Of a stretch of 64,000 bases of DNA, positions 38,171 to 47,657 are shown one piece after another. The translations under genes were made by a program, and so were the position numbers. This DNA comes from Candidatus Desulfofervidaceae bacterium. Lineage in GTDB: Bacteria; Desulfobacterota; Desulfofervidia; Desulfofervidales; Desulfofervidaceae. Location of the stretch: contig JALWFG010000008.1 of NCBI GenBank assembly GCA_027038965.1, forward strand, positions 53,593-117,592, written 5' to 3'. Below the pieces are notes generated by a model. It was not told the DNA's origin. It did no database searches and saw only the letters and a program-made list of their open reading frames with translations. Numbering within the stretch: position 1 is the stretch's first letter; the number at the start of each line of letters is the position of its first letter.

Positions 38171-39493
38171 TTATTGAACAGTAAGTGAAGTCCCGATGGC
38201 CCTCTCAAGTTCAGCAATGGCAACATTGTATTTATACAGGGCAGTATAATAGTTATTTTGGGCCCGAGTTAAAAGGGTCTGGGCATCAAGAACCTCAGTA
38301 GAGGTAGTAACCTGATTTTTATATTGCACGTTAGTAATCCGATAATTTTCCTTGGCCTGCTCCACAGAAACCCGAGCTGTTTCAATATTCTGCTCAGCTT
38401 CTTTAAGGTTTAAATAAGCCTGTTTTATTTGAAGCTTGACTTGACTTTTCGTCCACTTAAGAAGCTTAACAAGAGCGCGCTTTTGCCAAAGCAGCCTTTC
38501 CACCTGGGCCTTGGTGCGTCCCCACTCAAAAAAGGTCCATTTTGCCTGAAGGGTCAGGTAAAAATTATCTGGGATTTGATACCCATTGCCGTTAACATTG
38601 GGATGGTTGCCAATGCGTTCATATTTGCCCACCAAGGCCAATTGAGGATAATATTGAGATTTGGCCATTTTAGCCTCAGCATCTATCTGAGCCAGTTGGG
38701 TTTCAAGTTCCTTTATCTCTGGCCTGGAGGAAATTCCTATTTCATAAAGTTTATTAAGCCTCACAGGAAACGGATGGTAACATAAGACATCCTTTAAATC
38801 CGCCTTTTGACCTACATCCCGATTAAGCAGGATATTAAAGGCCGAAACGGCTATTTGGACCTTGTTTTCTGCGCTGACCAAATCCTGTTTAGCGTTAGCC
38901 AAGGCCACTTTTGATTTAAGTAAATCGTTCCTAGGAATTACACCTGCATCATACAGGGCCTGAGCATCTTTAAGGTGAGCCATAAGGTTTTTTACCTCTA
39001 CTTCGGCTACCTTTTTGTATTTTTGGGCAAGTAATACTTGGAAATAGCCCACTTTAACCTGTTTAATAACTTCTTGTTCTGCTTCGAGCCTCTGAAGATG
39101 AGCTAGATTCAGCCCAAGTTTGCTTAATTTATACTGATTTTTCAAATAAAAACCGGTAAACAGGGGTTGAATAACCTCTACATCCCAGGTGTAATTATTT
39201 TCTGGCCCTGTTATAATACGAGGCCTGTCCGGCATGCTCCTAAAAATCATATAAGGTTCATCTTGAAGCCTAGTATAGGCATAGGTAGTTTCAAACTTGG
39301 GTAAAAATTGGGCCTTGGCTTCTTTAATGCCTTGTTCTGCTGCCTTGATTTGAGCCAGCTTTTGCTGAAGAAGGAGATTATTTTTCAAGGCCAAAGCCAA
39401 ACTTTGTTTTAAGTCTAAAGGTTCTGCCTGAACCGAATTTAAAAGGGTTAAAAAGATGATTAAAAAACCATACCCAAATATCCTCTTAGACAT
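38171..39493 (-). CDS. TolC-like outer-membrane efflux protein
   Basis: 440 residues. N-terminal signal peptide (FLIIFLTLLNSVQA, cleavage about 23), then two homologous long-helix repeats of the OEP family (LALKNNLLLQQKLAQIKAAEQGIKEAKA and the C-terminal TEVLDAQTLLTRAQNNYYTALYKYNVA). Forms the trimeric outer-membrane tunnel for the RND pump. Its ATG lies 8 bp inside the end of the TetR gene. Confidence 0.92.
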   Translation of the reverse strand: MSKRIFGYGFLIIFLTLLNSVQAEPLDLKQSLALALKNNLLLQQKLAQIKAAEQGIKEAKAQFLPKFETTYAYTRLQDEPYMIFRSMPDRPRIITGPENNYTWDVEVIQPLFTGFYLKNQYKLSKLGLNLAHLQRLEAEQEVIKQVKVGYFQVLLAQKYKKVAEVEVKNLMAHLKDAQALYDAGVIPRNDLLKSKVALANAKQDLVSAENKVQIAVSAFNILLNRDVGQKADLKDVLCYHPFPVRLNKLYEIGISSRPEIKELETQLAQIDAEAKMAKSQYYPQLALVGKYERIGNHPNVNGNGYQIPDNFYLTLQAKWTFFEWGRTKAQVERLLWQKRALVKLLKWTKSQVKLQIKQAYLNLKEAEQNIETARVSVEQAKENYRITNVQYKNQVTTSTEVLDAQTLLTRAQNNYYTALYKYNVAIAELERAIGTSLTVQ

Positions 39494-40127
39494 TTCTTTC
39501 CCCCTGATGTTTTCGGTTTAAAATGCCATTCAAAAACACCTCAGTAATAATTTTAAGCTTCTGCTCCCAATCAACATCTTCTTTAATCCAAGTATTAATA
39601 TACTCTTCCATCATACCCAAAAACAAAATGGCTACATCCTTGGGCGGTAAGGGGTGGAAATACCCCCTTTTAATCCCCTCCTCTATTACTTCAGCCACAA
39701 GCTTAATGCCCTGATGGTGCTTCTTATAAATTCCCTTCCCAAGGTCCTCCTTTATGATTACGGCAATGGCCTCTCTTTCCATAGAGTAAAGTTTGAAAAA
39801 GTCCTGATGCTGTTTAAAAAAATCAAAATTAGCCTTTAAAATTACCTTGATTTTCTCAACTGGATCCTTCGCCCGTTTTACGGCCTCTTCAACAAATCTA
39901 ATCAATAAATCCAGTTTCTCGTTAAAAATGGCAATGTAAATCTTTTCCTTGCTCTTGAAAAATTGATAAATGGTGGCCATCCCAAACTCTGAGGCCTTAG
40001 AAATCTCGGCCATGGTGGTTTGATGATACCCCTTCCTAGCAAACAAACGCTCAGCCACATTTAAGATATATTGTCTTCGCCATCTTCTTTCTTGCTCCCG
40101 TCTGCCCATTGGAATACCCATTTCCAT
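39486..40127 (-). CDS. TetR family transcriptional regulator of the efflux operon
   Basis: 213 residues. The N-terminal helix-turn-helix (about 18-65) reads VAERLFARKGYHQTTMAEISKASEFGMATIYQFFKSKEKIY, the standard TetR DNA-binding domain. The C-terminal ligand domain is unassignable. It is the first gene of the tetR-tolC-adaptor-RND operon, so it is likely to autorepress the operon and release on binding a pump substrate. Three in-frame ATG codons occur near the start; 40127 is used, but the RBS is poor for all. Confidence 0.88.
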   Translation of the reverse strand: MEMGIPMGRREQERRWRRQYILNVAERLFARKGYHQTTMAEISKASEFGMATIYQFFKSKEKIYIAIFNEKLDLLIRFVEEAVKRAKDPVEKIKVILKANFDFFKQHQDFFKLYSMEREAIAVIIKEDLGKGIYKKHHQGIKLVAEVIEEGIKRGYFHPLPPKDVAILFLGMMEEYINTWIKEDVDWEQKLKIITEVFLNGILNRKHQGERNV

Positions 40128-40168
40128 TTTTGGAATATTAATTCTAATTGATAAAACATTAATTCTAA
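40122..40168. promoter_or_regulatory. Candidate TetR operator region
   Basis: Two direct copies of ATTAATTCTAA (40137-40147 and 40158-40168), 21 bp apart (two helical turns), next to a perfect inverted repeat TTCCA-TTTT-TGGAA (40122-40135) overlapping the regulator start codon. The position suits autoregulation. Read by eye. Confidence 0.35.
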
Positions 40169-40295
40169 AAAGTCAACAATTCTTTGCCAAAACAATTGGC
40201 TTATCCCCTTTTCATCTTAAGGAAAACAATTTTAAAAATCCTTTAAAAGGATATCTTGATTTTTTTGAAAAAAATTGTTAAACATACAATCAGAT

Positions 40296-40372
40296 GGTGG
40301 GTGTAGCTCAGCGGTTAGAGCACTGGGCTGTGGCCCCAGGAGTCGTGGGTTCGAATCCCACTACCCACCCCA
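40296..40372 (+). tRNA. tRNA-His (GTG)
   Basis: Complete cloverleaf. Extra 5' G(-1) opposite C73, the tRNA-His identity pair. 7-bp acceptor GTGGGTG/TACCCAC (one G-U), anticodon stem CTGGG/CCCAG with anticodon GTG at 40330-40332, T-arm GTGGG-TTCGAAT-CCCAC. The 3' CCA is encoded. Confidence 0.95.
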
Positions 40373-40418
40373 CCCTTGACAGTCCTTCTTAAAAAGGTTA
40401 CAAAGATAGATGTGTTGG

Positions 40419-40495
<77 letters not shown>

Positions 40496-40510
40496 AAAGA
40501 GCAAAGGACT

Positions 40511-40545
40511 AAAGCCAGTTGGGGAAAAGCCTAGCTGGCTTTTTT
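40511..40545 (+). terminator. Rho-independent terminator of the tRNA operon
   Basis: Stem AAAGCCAG / CTGGCTTT with an interrupted loop, running into a six-T tract at 40540-40545, 16 bp after tRNA-fMet. Confidence 0.75.
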
Positions 40546-40756
40546 GTTAGCTGAAGCCATGTGTCCACATGGTGTCCATAATTGCCCCAGTAACCAAGTT
40601 AAGCAAGAATGGACAATAGGGGAATACCTCTTTTAAGGCTCCCTTAATGTTACGTAACCTTCTAACCTCTCTTCTTTTAACCTATTTTTGTGGCTTGACA
40701 GGGTCAAGTCTTTTATCTTAATCTAAGTTTATTCAAACCGTAGGCGGGATTTGAGC

Positions 40757-41515
40757 ATGTTTATAAGTGTATTCAAGAGATGCCTCTTGTATTCTATTTT
40801 CTTCTTTATAAGCTTGGGATGTACTCAACCAAAAAGAGAGCTTATTGTGTATGCTGGAAAAGGAATGATATTCCCTATAAAAGAAATTGTTTCTCAATTT
40901 GAGAGGGAACACAAAGTAAAGATACACGCAATCTACGCGGGTTCAAATGAATGTCTAGAGGCAATTAAACAAAGCAAAAAAGGAGATATCTTTATTTCAG
41001 GTTATTTAAAGGCCATAAAACGGGCCAATGGACTAGTAAAAAAGCACTACTTTGTCGCCTATCATGTTCCTGTTCTAGTTGTGCGTAAAGATTTCCATCA
41101 AAAAATCATTTCCTTCCAAGATTTAGCCAATCCTCAAACAAGATTGGGAATAGGTAATCCCGATATGTGTGCTATTGGGGACATAGCTCAGAAAATAATC
41201 AAAGGCTCCAAATTTGCCCATCAAATTTTGCAAAATGTTCATGTAAAGACACCCACCGTTGCGGATTTGCTTGACCTTCTTGTTGCCAAAGATATAGATG
41301 CAGCCATTATTTGGGAAGATATGTTTAAATGGCCTCATGTCAAAGATATAGCCATGATTAAAATTCCAACAAGGCTGAACGATATTCAGGAAATCCATGT
41401 AGCGGTTTTGGCTACGACGACCAATGAAAAACTGGCCTCTCAGTTTGCCAAATATGTCAGTTCAAAGGGTAAGCAAATATTCAAAAAATTTGGCTTTCGG
41501 ATTACTAAAAACTAA
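40757..41515 (+). CDS. ModA-like substrate-binding lipoprotein
   Basis: 252 residues. Lipoprotein signal: KRCLLYSIFFFISLGC with the lipobox Cys near residue 21. The mature part is a ModA/WtpA-type periplasmic binding fold (LIVYAGKGMIFPIKEIVSQFEREHKVKI, AYHVPVLVV, PDMCAIGDIAQKI). It shares the CAIG motif and overall pattern with the SBP at 62990-63724. No ABC permease adjoins it. The next genes are two histidine kinases, the first overlapping it by 1 bp, so this may be a ligand-sensing subunit. The ligand may be an oxyanion such as molybdate; this is inference. A TTGACA at 40695-40700 lies within an inverted repeat CTTGAC-AGG-GTCAAG upstream. Confidence 0.8.
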   Translation: MFISVFKRCLLYSIFFFISLGCTQPKRELIVYAGKGMIFPIKEIVSQFEREHKVKIHAIYAGSNECLEAIKQSKKGDIFISGYLKAIKRANGLVKKHYFVAYHVPVLVVRKDFHQKIISFQDLANPQTRLGIGNPDMCAIGDIAQKIIKGSKFAHQILQNVHVKTPTVADLLDLLVAKDIDAAIIWEDMFKWPHVKDIAMIKIPTRLNDIQEIHVAVLATTTNEKLASQFAKYVSSKGKQIFKKFGFRITKN

Positions 41516-42966
41516 TGAAAATTAGAGAAAAGTTAATTAGTGCCTTTTTGGTGGTTGTCCTTTTGGTATTGTCCATTGAGTTTGCAAATTTCACCATTCA
41601 GAAGAGGCTCTCAAACCAGTTCAAAAAAACAGTAGAAAATGAACTTTTAGGAACCATTGCCATCGCAGGTCTTAAGGCCTCTATGTATCATGCCATGTTT
41701 TATGCCGATAATTACTTAAATAGCGGAAATGAGGAAAACAAAAAGGGCATTGAACAGGAAATAAAAGAAATAGAAAAATACAAAGTGCTCCATGAGGTCT
41801 ATCACATATACCATAAATCCTCCTTATTAGGGCTTATAAATAAAAAGGTAACAAACTTTGTTAACCTACTTGTCCAAATCACATTAATTTCTCCCCAAAG
41901 GCTATCCACCAAGAAAATTCAGTCCCTTGAGCAAAAGTTGCATAAATCTTTATCCGAGCTTTCTCATATCATTGAGCCCATGGTAGAAGAACACTTTTTT
42001 AATGCCTTTAAAATGGAGAAAGAAATAAAAAGGGAAATTTTGGAATCTCATAAGATTTTATGGGAAATTGGAAGTGGGATTTTAAGCCTCATCTTGCTTT
42101 GGGGCATAGGCATTTCCTATTATATTTCCAAGCCACTCGTAAAGCTTACCAAGGCAGTAGAAAGAATTGGCAAGGGGAATTTAGATATGGAAGTGGAAGT
42201 AAGTTCTGAAGATGAGATAGGACAACTTGCGCGGGCCTTTAACGCCATGGTTAGAAATTTAAAGAAGATTACGGTCTCTAGGAATACATTTGCCAAAGAA
42301 GTAAAGGAAAGAATTAATACCGAGCAGAAACTTAAGGCCTCTCTTAGAGAAAAGGAGGTGTTGCTTAAAGAAATACACCACCGAGTTAAAAATAATATGC
42401 AGGTAATCTCCAGCCTTTTCAATCTTCAAACTAGGTACTTAAAAGATGAAAATGCTATTCAAGTCCTTAAAGAATGTCAAAATCGGATAAGGTCAATGGC
42501 CCTTATTCACGAAAGCCTCTATCGCTCTCCTAATCTAATAGATATTAGATTTAGTGAATATGTCAAACAATTGGCAAACAATCTATATGCTTCCTACAAA
42601 GTAAACCCAGAAAGAGTGAAACTATTTTTAGATGTGGAAGATATTCCCCTTGATATTGAAACTGCTATTCCTTGCGGGTTGATAATTAACGAATTGATCT
42701 CCAATGCCTTAAAACACGCCTTTCCTGAAAATAAAGAAGGGCAAATCAGAGTAAGTATGCATCTAAATCCGAAAGGCGAGGTAGAATTGCAAATTTCAGA
42801 TACTGGAGTAGGACTACCCGATGGGTTTAGTCTTGAAAATACAGAATCGTTGGGTTTGAAATTGGTTAAACTTCTCAGCGAGCAGATCAGGGGAAAACTA
42901 GAAATCACGAAAAATCAAGGCACAGGCTTTAAAATAAAATTCAAAAAGGAGCATAAGGAACCATGA
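41515..42966 (+). CDS. Membrane sensor histidine kinase (HAMP, HisKA_2 type)
   Basis: 483 residues. N-terminal membrane helix (about 8-25), a ~150-residue helical periplasmic sensor, a second helix (about 185-205), HAMP domain (KPLVKLTKAVERIGKGNLDMEV), then a HisKA_2 phosphoacceptor KEIHHRVKNNMQVISSLFNLQ (His289) and an ATPase domain (NELISNALKHAF, DTGVGLPDGF). The start codon shares a base with the lipoprotein stop (TAATG). The 4-bp overlap with the following hybrid kinase argues for one signalling unit. Confidence 0.9.
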   Translation: MKIREKLISAFLVVVLLVLSIEFANFTIQKRLSNQFKKTVENELLGTIAIAGLKASMYHAMFYADNYLNSGNEENKKGIEQEIKEIEKYKVLHEVYHIYHKSSLLGLINKKVTNFVNLLVQITLISPQRLSTKKIQSLEQKLHKSLSELSHIIEPMVEEHFFNAFKMEKEIKREILESHKILWEIGSGILSLILLWGIGISYYISKPLVKLTKAVERIGKGNLDMEVEVSSEDEIGQLARAFNAMVRNLKKITVSRNTFAKEVKERINTEQKLKASLREKEVLLKEIHHRVKNNMQVISSLFNLQTRYLKDENAIQVLKECQNRIRSMALIHESLYRSPNLIDIRFSEYVKQLANNLYASYKVNPERVKLFLDVEDIPLDIETAIPCGLIINELISNALKHAFPENKEGQIRVSMHLNPKGEVELQISDTGVGLPDGFSLENTESLGLKLVKLLSEQIRGKLEITKNQGTGFKIKFKKEHKEP

Positions 42967-44882
42967 TTTCAAAAAAAATCTTGGTGGTAGAAGATGAACG
43001 CATAGCGGCCGAGGACATAAAACAAACCTTGCAACGTTTAGGATATGATGTCTGCAGTGTGGTATCTACTGGAAAAGATGCGATAAAAAAGGCCCAAGAA
43101 TTGCAACCAGATTTGGTCCTGATGGACATTGTACTGGAAGGCAAAATGACTGGTATTGAAGCTGCTGAAGAAATTTACTCAAAATTGAATATCCCTGTAA
43201 TATATTTAACAGCCTATGCCGATGAAGCCACCCTTCAACAGGCCAAATTGACTAAACCTTTGGGTTACATTGTGAAACCGTTTTCAGAAAGGGAATTAAG
43301 AACCGTTATTGAAGTTGCCCTTTATCGGTCTGAAATGGAACGAAATTTAAGAGAACAAAAGGAATGGTTTTATACTACCCTTAAAAGCATTGGGGATGCG
43401 GTAATTGCAACTAACAACAAAGGCAAAATAATTTTTATGAATCCCATGGCTGAAAGACTTACAGGCTGGAAGCAGGAAGAGGCGTTGGGTTGGCCCTTAG
43501 AAAGGGTATTTAATATTGTGAATGAAGACACTGGAGAACCCATAGAAAATCCTGTAAGAAAAGTAATTGAAAGGGGAACGATTGTAGGTCTAGGAAATCA
43601 TACCATGCTTATAAGCAAAAAAGGCAAGAAGATTCCCATCGACGACAGTGCTTCTCCCATTAAGGACGATCAGGGCAATTTGTTGGGAATAGTTTTGATA
43701 TTTCGGGATGTAACTCAACGGCGAAAAATAGAACAAGAATTTTTGAAAAGGTCAAAACTTGAGGCAATTGGATTCCTAGCCGGAGGAATTGCCCACGATT
43801 TCAATAATATTTTAACCGCAATTTTGGGCAACATTGAATTGGCCAAAATGGAGACTACCCCTGAAGACAAGCTATTTAAAAGGTTACTCACTATAGAAAA
43901 GGCCGTGTTTCAAGCAAAACAAATTGCTCAACAAATGCTTGCCTTTTCTAAAGGAGGACTGCCTATTAAAAAGACCTGTTCTATTGAGAAAATATTAAAA
44001 GACACAGCTACTTTATGCCTGAGCGGTTCTGATATTAAACTTGAATTTTGTTGTGCTTCAGATTTGTGGTTGGTTGAGATAGACGAAGGCCAAATTGCCC
44101 AAGTAATCAATAATTTGATTATAAATTCCATTCAAGCCATGACCCATGGAGGTACGCTTAGGATTAAGGCCAGAAACATTGTCATCTCTGAACCAATGAG
44201 ACATGAGAACAATTTGCCTCTAGAACCTGGGAAATATGTTAAAATATCTATTCAGGATCAAGGAGAGGGCATTCCTAAAGAACACCTTGATAAAATCTTT
44301 GATCCCTTTTTCACTACCAAACCTGGGGGGAGTGGATTGGGCCTTGCGGTAGTCTATTTTGTGATTAAAAACCATAATGGTTACATTACAGTAGAATCAG
44401 AGGTAGGAAAGGGCACCACCTTTCATATCTATTTACCAGCTTCTAAAAGGGCAACCCTAGATGAAAGGGAAAAATCTGAAAAGGTTATTAAAGGCAAGGG
44501 CAGAATCTTGCTCATGGATGACGAGGAAATTATTAGAGAAGTGGTAGGGGAACTTTTAACTCAGCTAGGATATGAACCCGACTTTGCCAAAGATGGACAA
44601 GAGGCAATAGAGAAATATATCCAGGCCCAAAGAGAAGGAAAGCCCTTCAAGGCCGTGATTATGGATTTAACTATTCCAGGAGGAATGGGGGGGAAAGAGG
44701 CCCTTCAAAAATTGTTAAAAATTGACCCTGAGATAAAAGTAATCGTTTCTAGTGGCTATTCCGACGACCCCATAATGACAAACTATAAGCAACATGGTTT
44801 TAAAGGCGTTATTGCCAAGCCATATAGATTGACAGAATTAAGCAAAACATTAAACCAACTCTTAAAAGAAGATAAAAAATAA
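42963..44882 (+). CDS. Hybrid histidine kinase: REC-PAS-HisKA-HATPase-REC
   Basis: 639 residues. N-terminal receiver (phospho-Asp D55 in LVLMDI, KP in VKPF), PAS domain (about 130-260), HisKA with GFLAGGIAHDFNNIL, HATPase (NNLIINSIQAM, DQGEGIP, GSGLGLAVVY) and a C-terminal receiver (VIMDLTIPGG, AKPYR). The N-terminal receiver may accept phosphate from the overlapping upstream kinase, forming a phosphorelay. There is no DNA-binding output domain in the operon, so the final target is elsewhere or is a protein interaction. Confidence 0.9.
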   Translation: MISKKILVVEDERIAAEDIKQTLQRLGYDVCSVVSTGKDAIKKAQELQPDLVLMDIVLEGKMTGIEAAEEIYSKLNIPVIYLTAYADEATLQQAKLTKPLGYIVKPFSERELRTVIEVALYRSEMERNLREQKEWFYTTLKSIGDAVIATNNKGKIIFMNPMAERLTGWKQEEALGWPLERVFNIVNEDTGEPIENPVRKVIERGTIVGLGNHTMLISKKGKKIPIDDSASPIKDDQGNLLGIVLIFRDVTQRRKIEQEFLKRSKLEAIGFLAGGIAHDFNNILTAILGNIELAKMETTPEDKLFKRLLTIEKAVFQAKQIAQQMLAFSKGGLPIKKTCSIEKILKDTATLCLSGSDIKLEFCCASDLWLVEIDEGQIAQVINNLIINSIQAMTHGGTLRIKARNIVISEPMRHENNLPLEPGKYVKISIQDQGEGIPKEHLDKIFDPFFTTKPGGSGLGLAVVYFVIKNHNGYITVESEVGKGTTFHIYLPASKRATLDEREKSEKVIKGKGRILLMDDEEIIREVVGELLTQLGYEPDFAKDGQEAIEKYIQAQREGKPFKAVIMDLTIPGGMGGKEALQKLLKIDPEIKVIVSSGYSDDPIMTNYKQHGFKGVIAKPYRLTELSKTLNQLLKEDKK

Positions 44883-44941
44883 TTGCTTTGCTCCAAATGG
44901 GGCATCTGGAATAGGTTGGAATAAGCAAACAATTGGAGTAA

Positions 44942-45592
44942 GTGTTGAGTGGCGTTGTGGAACGAAAGCAAAGCGGAAATGAAATATCCAAGGTAGTTAA
45001 AATTATTCAGAAGGGTGGCATAGTAGCCTATCCTACCGAAACATTTTATGGATTGGGAGGAAATGCCTTGGATGAAAGAACCGTCACAAGGGTGTTTCAG
45101 ATCAAAAGAAGACCTTTTCATAAACCCATCTCTATCCTAATTCCCGGACTTAAATGGCTTGAAAGGCTAGTGGTAGATATCCCCCCTCTGGCCCAAGATT
45201 TAATCAAGGCTTATTGGCCAGGTCCCCTTACCATCGTCTTCAAGGCCAAGACAATTATTCCTTCAATCCTCACTGGCTTTACAGGCAAGATTGGTATCCG
45301 CATTAGCAGCCATCCCTTGGCCCAAAAATTGCTTCAAGAGTTAGACCTTCCCCTTACGGCTACTAGTGCCAACATCTCAGGGCACCCTCCACCTACTAAG
45401 GTAACTGAGATTGAAGAGAAACTCAAATCTCAAATAGAAGCCGTCTTAGATGGGGGACAGACAAAAGGAAATTTGCCCTCAACGGTAGTGGACCTCACTA
45501 TAAGTCCAGCCAGAATTGTAAGGCCAGGAGTTATTAATCTTGCCACATCTCCTTTTTCATTGTATTTTACTTCTTATGCGCATCGCCATTGA
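44942..45592 (+). CDS. tsaC: L-threonylcarbamoyladenylate synthase (Sua5/TsaC)
   Basis: 216 residues. GGIVAYPTETFYGLGGNA, IKRRPFHKPISILI, YWPGPLTIVFKA and TATSANISGHPPPT are the YrdC-domain motifs. Makes threonylcarbamoyl-AMP for the t6A modification of ANN-decoding tRNAs. Short form without the C-terminal Sua5 domain. Start uncertain: GTG 44942 or TTG 44945, with GGAG just upstream. Confidence 0.9.
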   Translation: MLSGVVERKQSGNEISKVVKIIQKGGIVAYPTETFYGLGGNALDERTVTRVFQIKRRPFHKPISILIPGLKWLERLVVDIPPLAQDLIKAYWPGPLTIVFKAKTIIPSILTGFTGKIGIRISSHPLAQKLLQELDLPLTATSANISGHPPPTKVTEIEEKLKSQIEAVLDGGQTKGNLPSTVVDLTISPARIVRPGVINLATSPFSLYFTSYAHRH

Positions 45593-47516
45593 CACGGGAG
45601 GAACATTTACCGATGCCATCTATTTAGAGGGTGGGGTTTTAAAAACCAACAAGTTTTTTTCCACTCCTCCTGATCCCTCTCTGGCCATTTTAGAAATTAC
45701 CTCTGGGATTGAGATTACCAGTCTTATTCACGGCAGCACTGTGGGAACAAATGCCTTTTTGGAACGCAAAGGAGCCAAGATTGCCTTTCTAACCACGGCT
45801 GGCTTTGAAGACATTCTCTTTATTGGACGCCAAACTCGAGCCCATCTTTATGATCTTTCTGTAGAAAAGCCGTCCCCTATAGTAAGGCCTGAAAACTGCT
45901 TAGGGGTTCGAGAGAGAATTGATGCCCGAGGGAATGTCATTACTGCCTTATCTCAAATTGAGACTAAACGTCTTTTTGAACACCTTAAGAAAAAGGAAAT
46001 TGAGGCCATTGCTGTTTGCCTTCTTCATGCCTATCTTTACCCTCACCATGAAAGACTTTTAAAAAGTGCCTTATTAAAGCTAGGACATCCTTTAAGTATT
46101 TCTTCAGAGATTTTGCCAGAATTTAGAGAATATGAACGGGCTTCTACCACCGCCATCAATGCCTATTTAAGCCCAGTTATGAGTCGATATCTAAATCGGC
46201 TTAAACAAAGATTGCCCCAAACTACAATCTACATTCAACAATCAAATGGAGGATGGTTTAAGGCCAAAGAAGCCGCTAGACTAGCCGCTCATACTGTGCT
46301 CTCTGGCCCTGCAGGAGGGGTAAGTGGGGCCTTTATGTGGGCTCAAGACTTAGGAGAAAAAAGAATTATTACCTTTGACATGGGAGGCACTTCTACTGAC
46401 GTATGTCTAATAGATGGAAGAATCCCCTTTACCAAAGAATATGTTTTAGATGGATTCCCTTTAAGCATTCCTGTTATAGATATTCATACGGTGGGGGCTG
46501 GTGGTGGTTCTATTGCCTATATTGATATGGGTGGAGCTCTAAAAGTGGGGCCTGAGAGTGCTGGGGCTGATCCAGGGCCTGCTTGTTATGGTAAAGGGGA
46601 AAAACCTACCGTTACTGACGCCAATCTTGTATTGGGACGCATCCTGCCTGATTGTTTCCTAGGAGGGCGTTTCCGCCTTCAAAAAGACCGCTCCCAAAAG
46701 GCCATCTTTCCATTGGCCCAGAGAATGCAACTTTCTTTAGAGGAAGCGGCCTTGGGAATAATCAAGGTGGCCAACGTCAATATGATAAGGGCCTTAAGGA
46801 AGGTTTCGCTTGAAAGGGGATATAACCCTAAGGAATTTTCTTTGTTCTGTTTTGGTGGAGCCGGAGGCCTTCATGCTTGCAGCCTGGCCAAGGAATTAGG
46901 CGTAAAAAGAATTTTAATACCCAAATTGGCAGGGGGACTTTCGGCCTTTGGCCTTCTATTTGCCCCACCCCTTAAGGACTTTTCCCGAACCATTTGGCTC
47001 AAGGCTCAAGAAAAAGAAAGGCTTTTTGAGATCCAAGAACAACTCAAGAAAGAGGCCCTTTTAAACATGAAAAAAATGGGATTCAGACCTCAAGAATTCC
47101 AAGAAGAATGCTTTTTAGACATGCGTTATCAGGGCCAAGGCTACGAATTAAGTATTCCATTTTGCGAAGACTATATTTCTGCTTTTGAGGAAATGCATCG
47201 CAGGCAATTTGGTTACACTTGCCCAGATTTTCCCATAGAAATTGTTATCATGCGGCTACGTTTAAAAGGCCGCCCGCCAGAAGACAAATGGACTATCACT
47301 AAAGAAAACAATCATATTCCTTTGGAAATTACCAAGGTTTTTACTGAACAAGGTTGGATAGAAGCACCGGTCATTGATTGGAATCATCTCCACGTTGGAG
47401 ACAAGTTCAAAGGTCCTGCGGTCATTGTAGAGCCTTTCACCACGGTCTGGATAGAACCACTATTTAGGGCTGAGGTAGAAGAAAATTATACCTTGTCTTT
47501 AGCCCTTAGCGCCTAG
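45576..47516 (+). CDS. Hydantoinase/oxoprolinase A family protein (HyuA)
   Basis: 646 residues. ATP-binding motifs DTGGTFTD (6-13) and TFDMGGTSTDVCLIDG, and the family motif GGGSIAYIDMGGALKVGPESAGADPGPACYG. Relatives are the ATP-dependent N-methylhydantoinase A, 5-oxoprolinase and acetone carboxylase beta subunit. No HyuB partner is adjacent, so the substrate is open. It overlaps tsaC by 17 bp. The last codons (LALSA and stop) lie inside a heptanucleotide repeat array, so the original C-terminus may have been replaced. Confidence 0.88.
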   Translation: MRIAIDTGGTFTDAIYLEGGVLKTNKFFSTPPDPSLAILEITSGIEITSLIHGSTVGTNAFLERKGAKIAFLTTAGFEDILFIGRQTRAHLYDLSVEKPSPIVRPENCLGVRERIDARGNVITALSQIETKRLFEHLKKKEIEAIAVCLLHAYLYPHHERLLKSALLKLGHPLSISSEILPEFREYERASTTAINAYLSPVMSRYLNRLKQRLPQTTIYIQQSNGGWFKAKEAARLAAHTVLSGPAGGVSGAFMWAQDLGEKRIITFDMGGTSTDVCLIDGRIPFTKEYVLDGFPLSIPVIDIHTVGAGGGSIAYIDMGGALKVGPESAGADPGPACYGKGEKPTVTDANLVLGRILPDCFLGGRFRLQKDRSQKAIFPLAQRMQLSLEEAALGIIKVANVNMIRALRKVSLERGYNPKEFSLFCFGGAGGLHACSLAKELGVKRILIPKLAGGLSAFGLLFAPPLKDFSRTIWLKAQEKERLFEIQEQLKKEALLNMKKMGFRPQEFQEECFLDMRYQGQGYELSIPFCEDYISAFEEMHRRQFGYTCPDFPIEIVIMRLRLKGRPPEDKWTITKENNHIPLEITKVFTEQGWIEAPVIDWNHLHVGDKFKGPAVIVEPFTTVWIEPLFRAEVEENYTLSLALSA

Positions 47517-47566
47517 TCCCTGGTGCTTAGTCCTTAGTGCTTAGTTATTAGTTATTAAGTTTTAAG
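47499..47566 (+). repeat. Degenerate heptanucleotide array, block 1
   Basis: Ten consecutive 7-bp units in strict register: ttagccc, ttagcgc, ctagtcc, ctggtgc, ttagtcc, ttagtgc, ttagtta, ttagtta, ttaagtt, then ttaag. The array enters the 3' end of the hyuA gene and contains its stop codon. Confidence 0.8.
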
Positions 47567-47591
47567 AAAAATCCCTTCCCTCTACAACCTT

Positions 47592-47612
47592 CGCCTTTAG
47601 CCCTTCGCCCTA
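47592..47612 (+). repeat. Pyrimidine-rich heptanucleotide units, short block
   Basis: Three 7-bp units cgccttt, agccctt, cgcccta, matching the longer pyrimidine-rich block at 47718-47766. Confidence 0.6.
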
Positions 47613-47657
47613 TTTTACATTGAGCAATTGCGACCTAATCCAAAATTCAAAATCTAA

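Noticed and set aside
44881..44935. Imperfect palindrome AATTGCTTTGCT / AGCAAACAATT after the hybrid kinase
   Set aside because: Long loop, mismatches and no T-tract; too weak to call a terminator.
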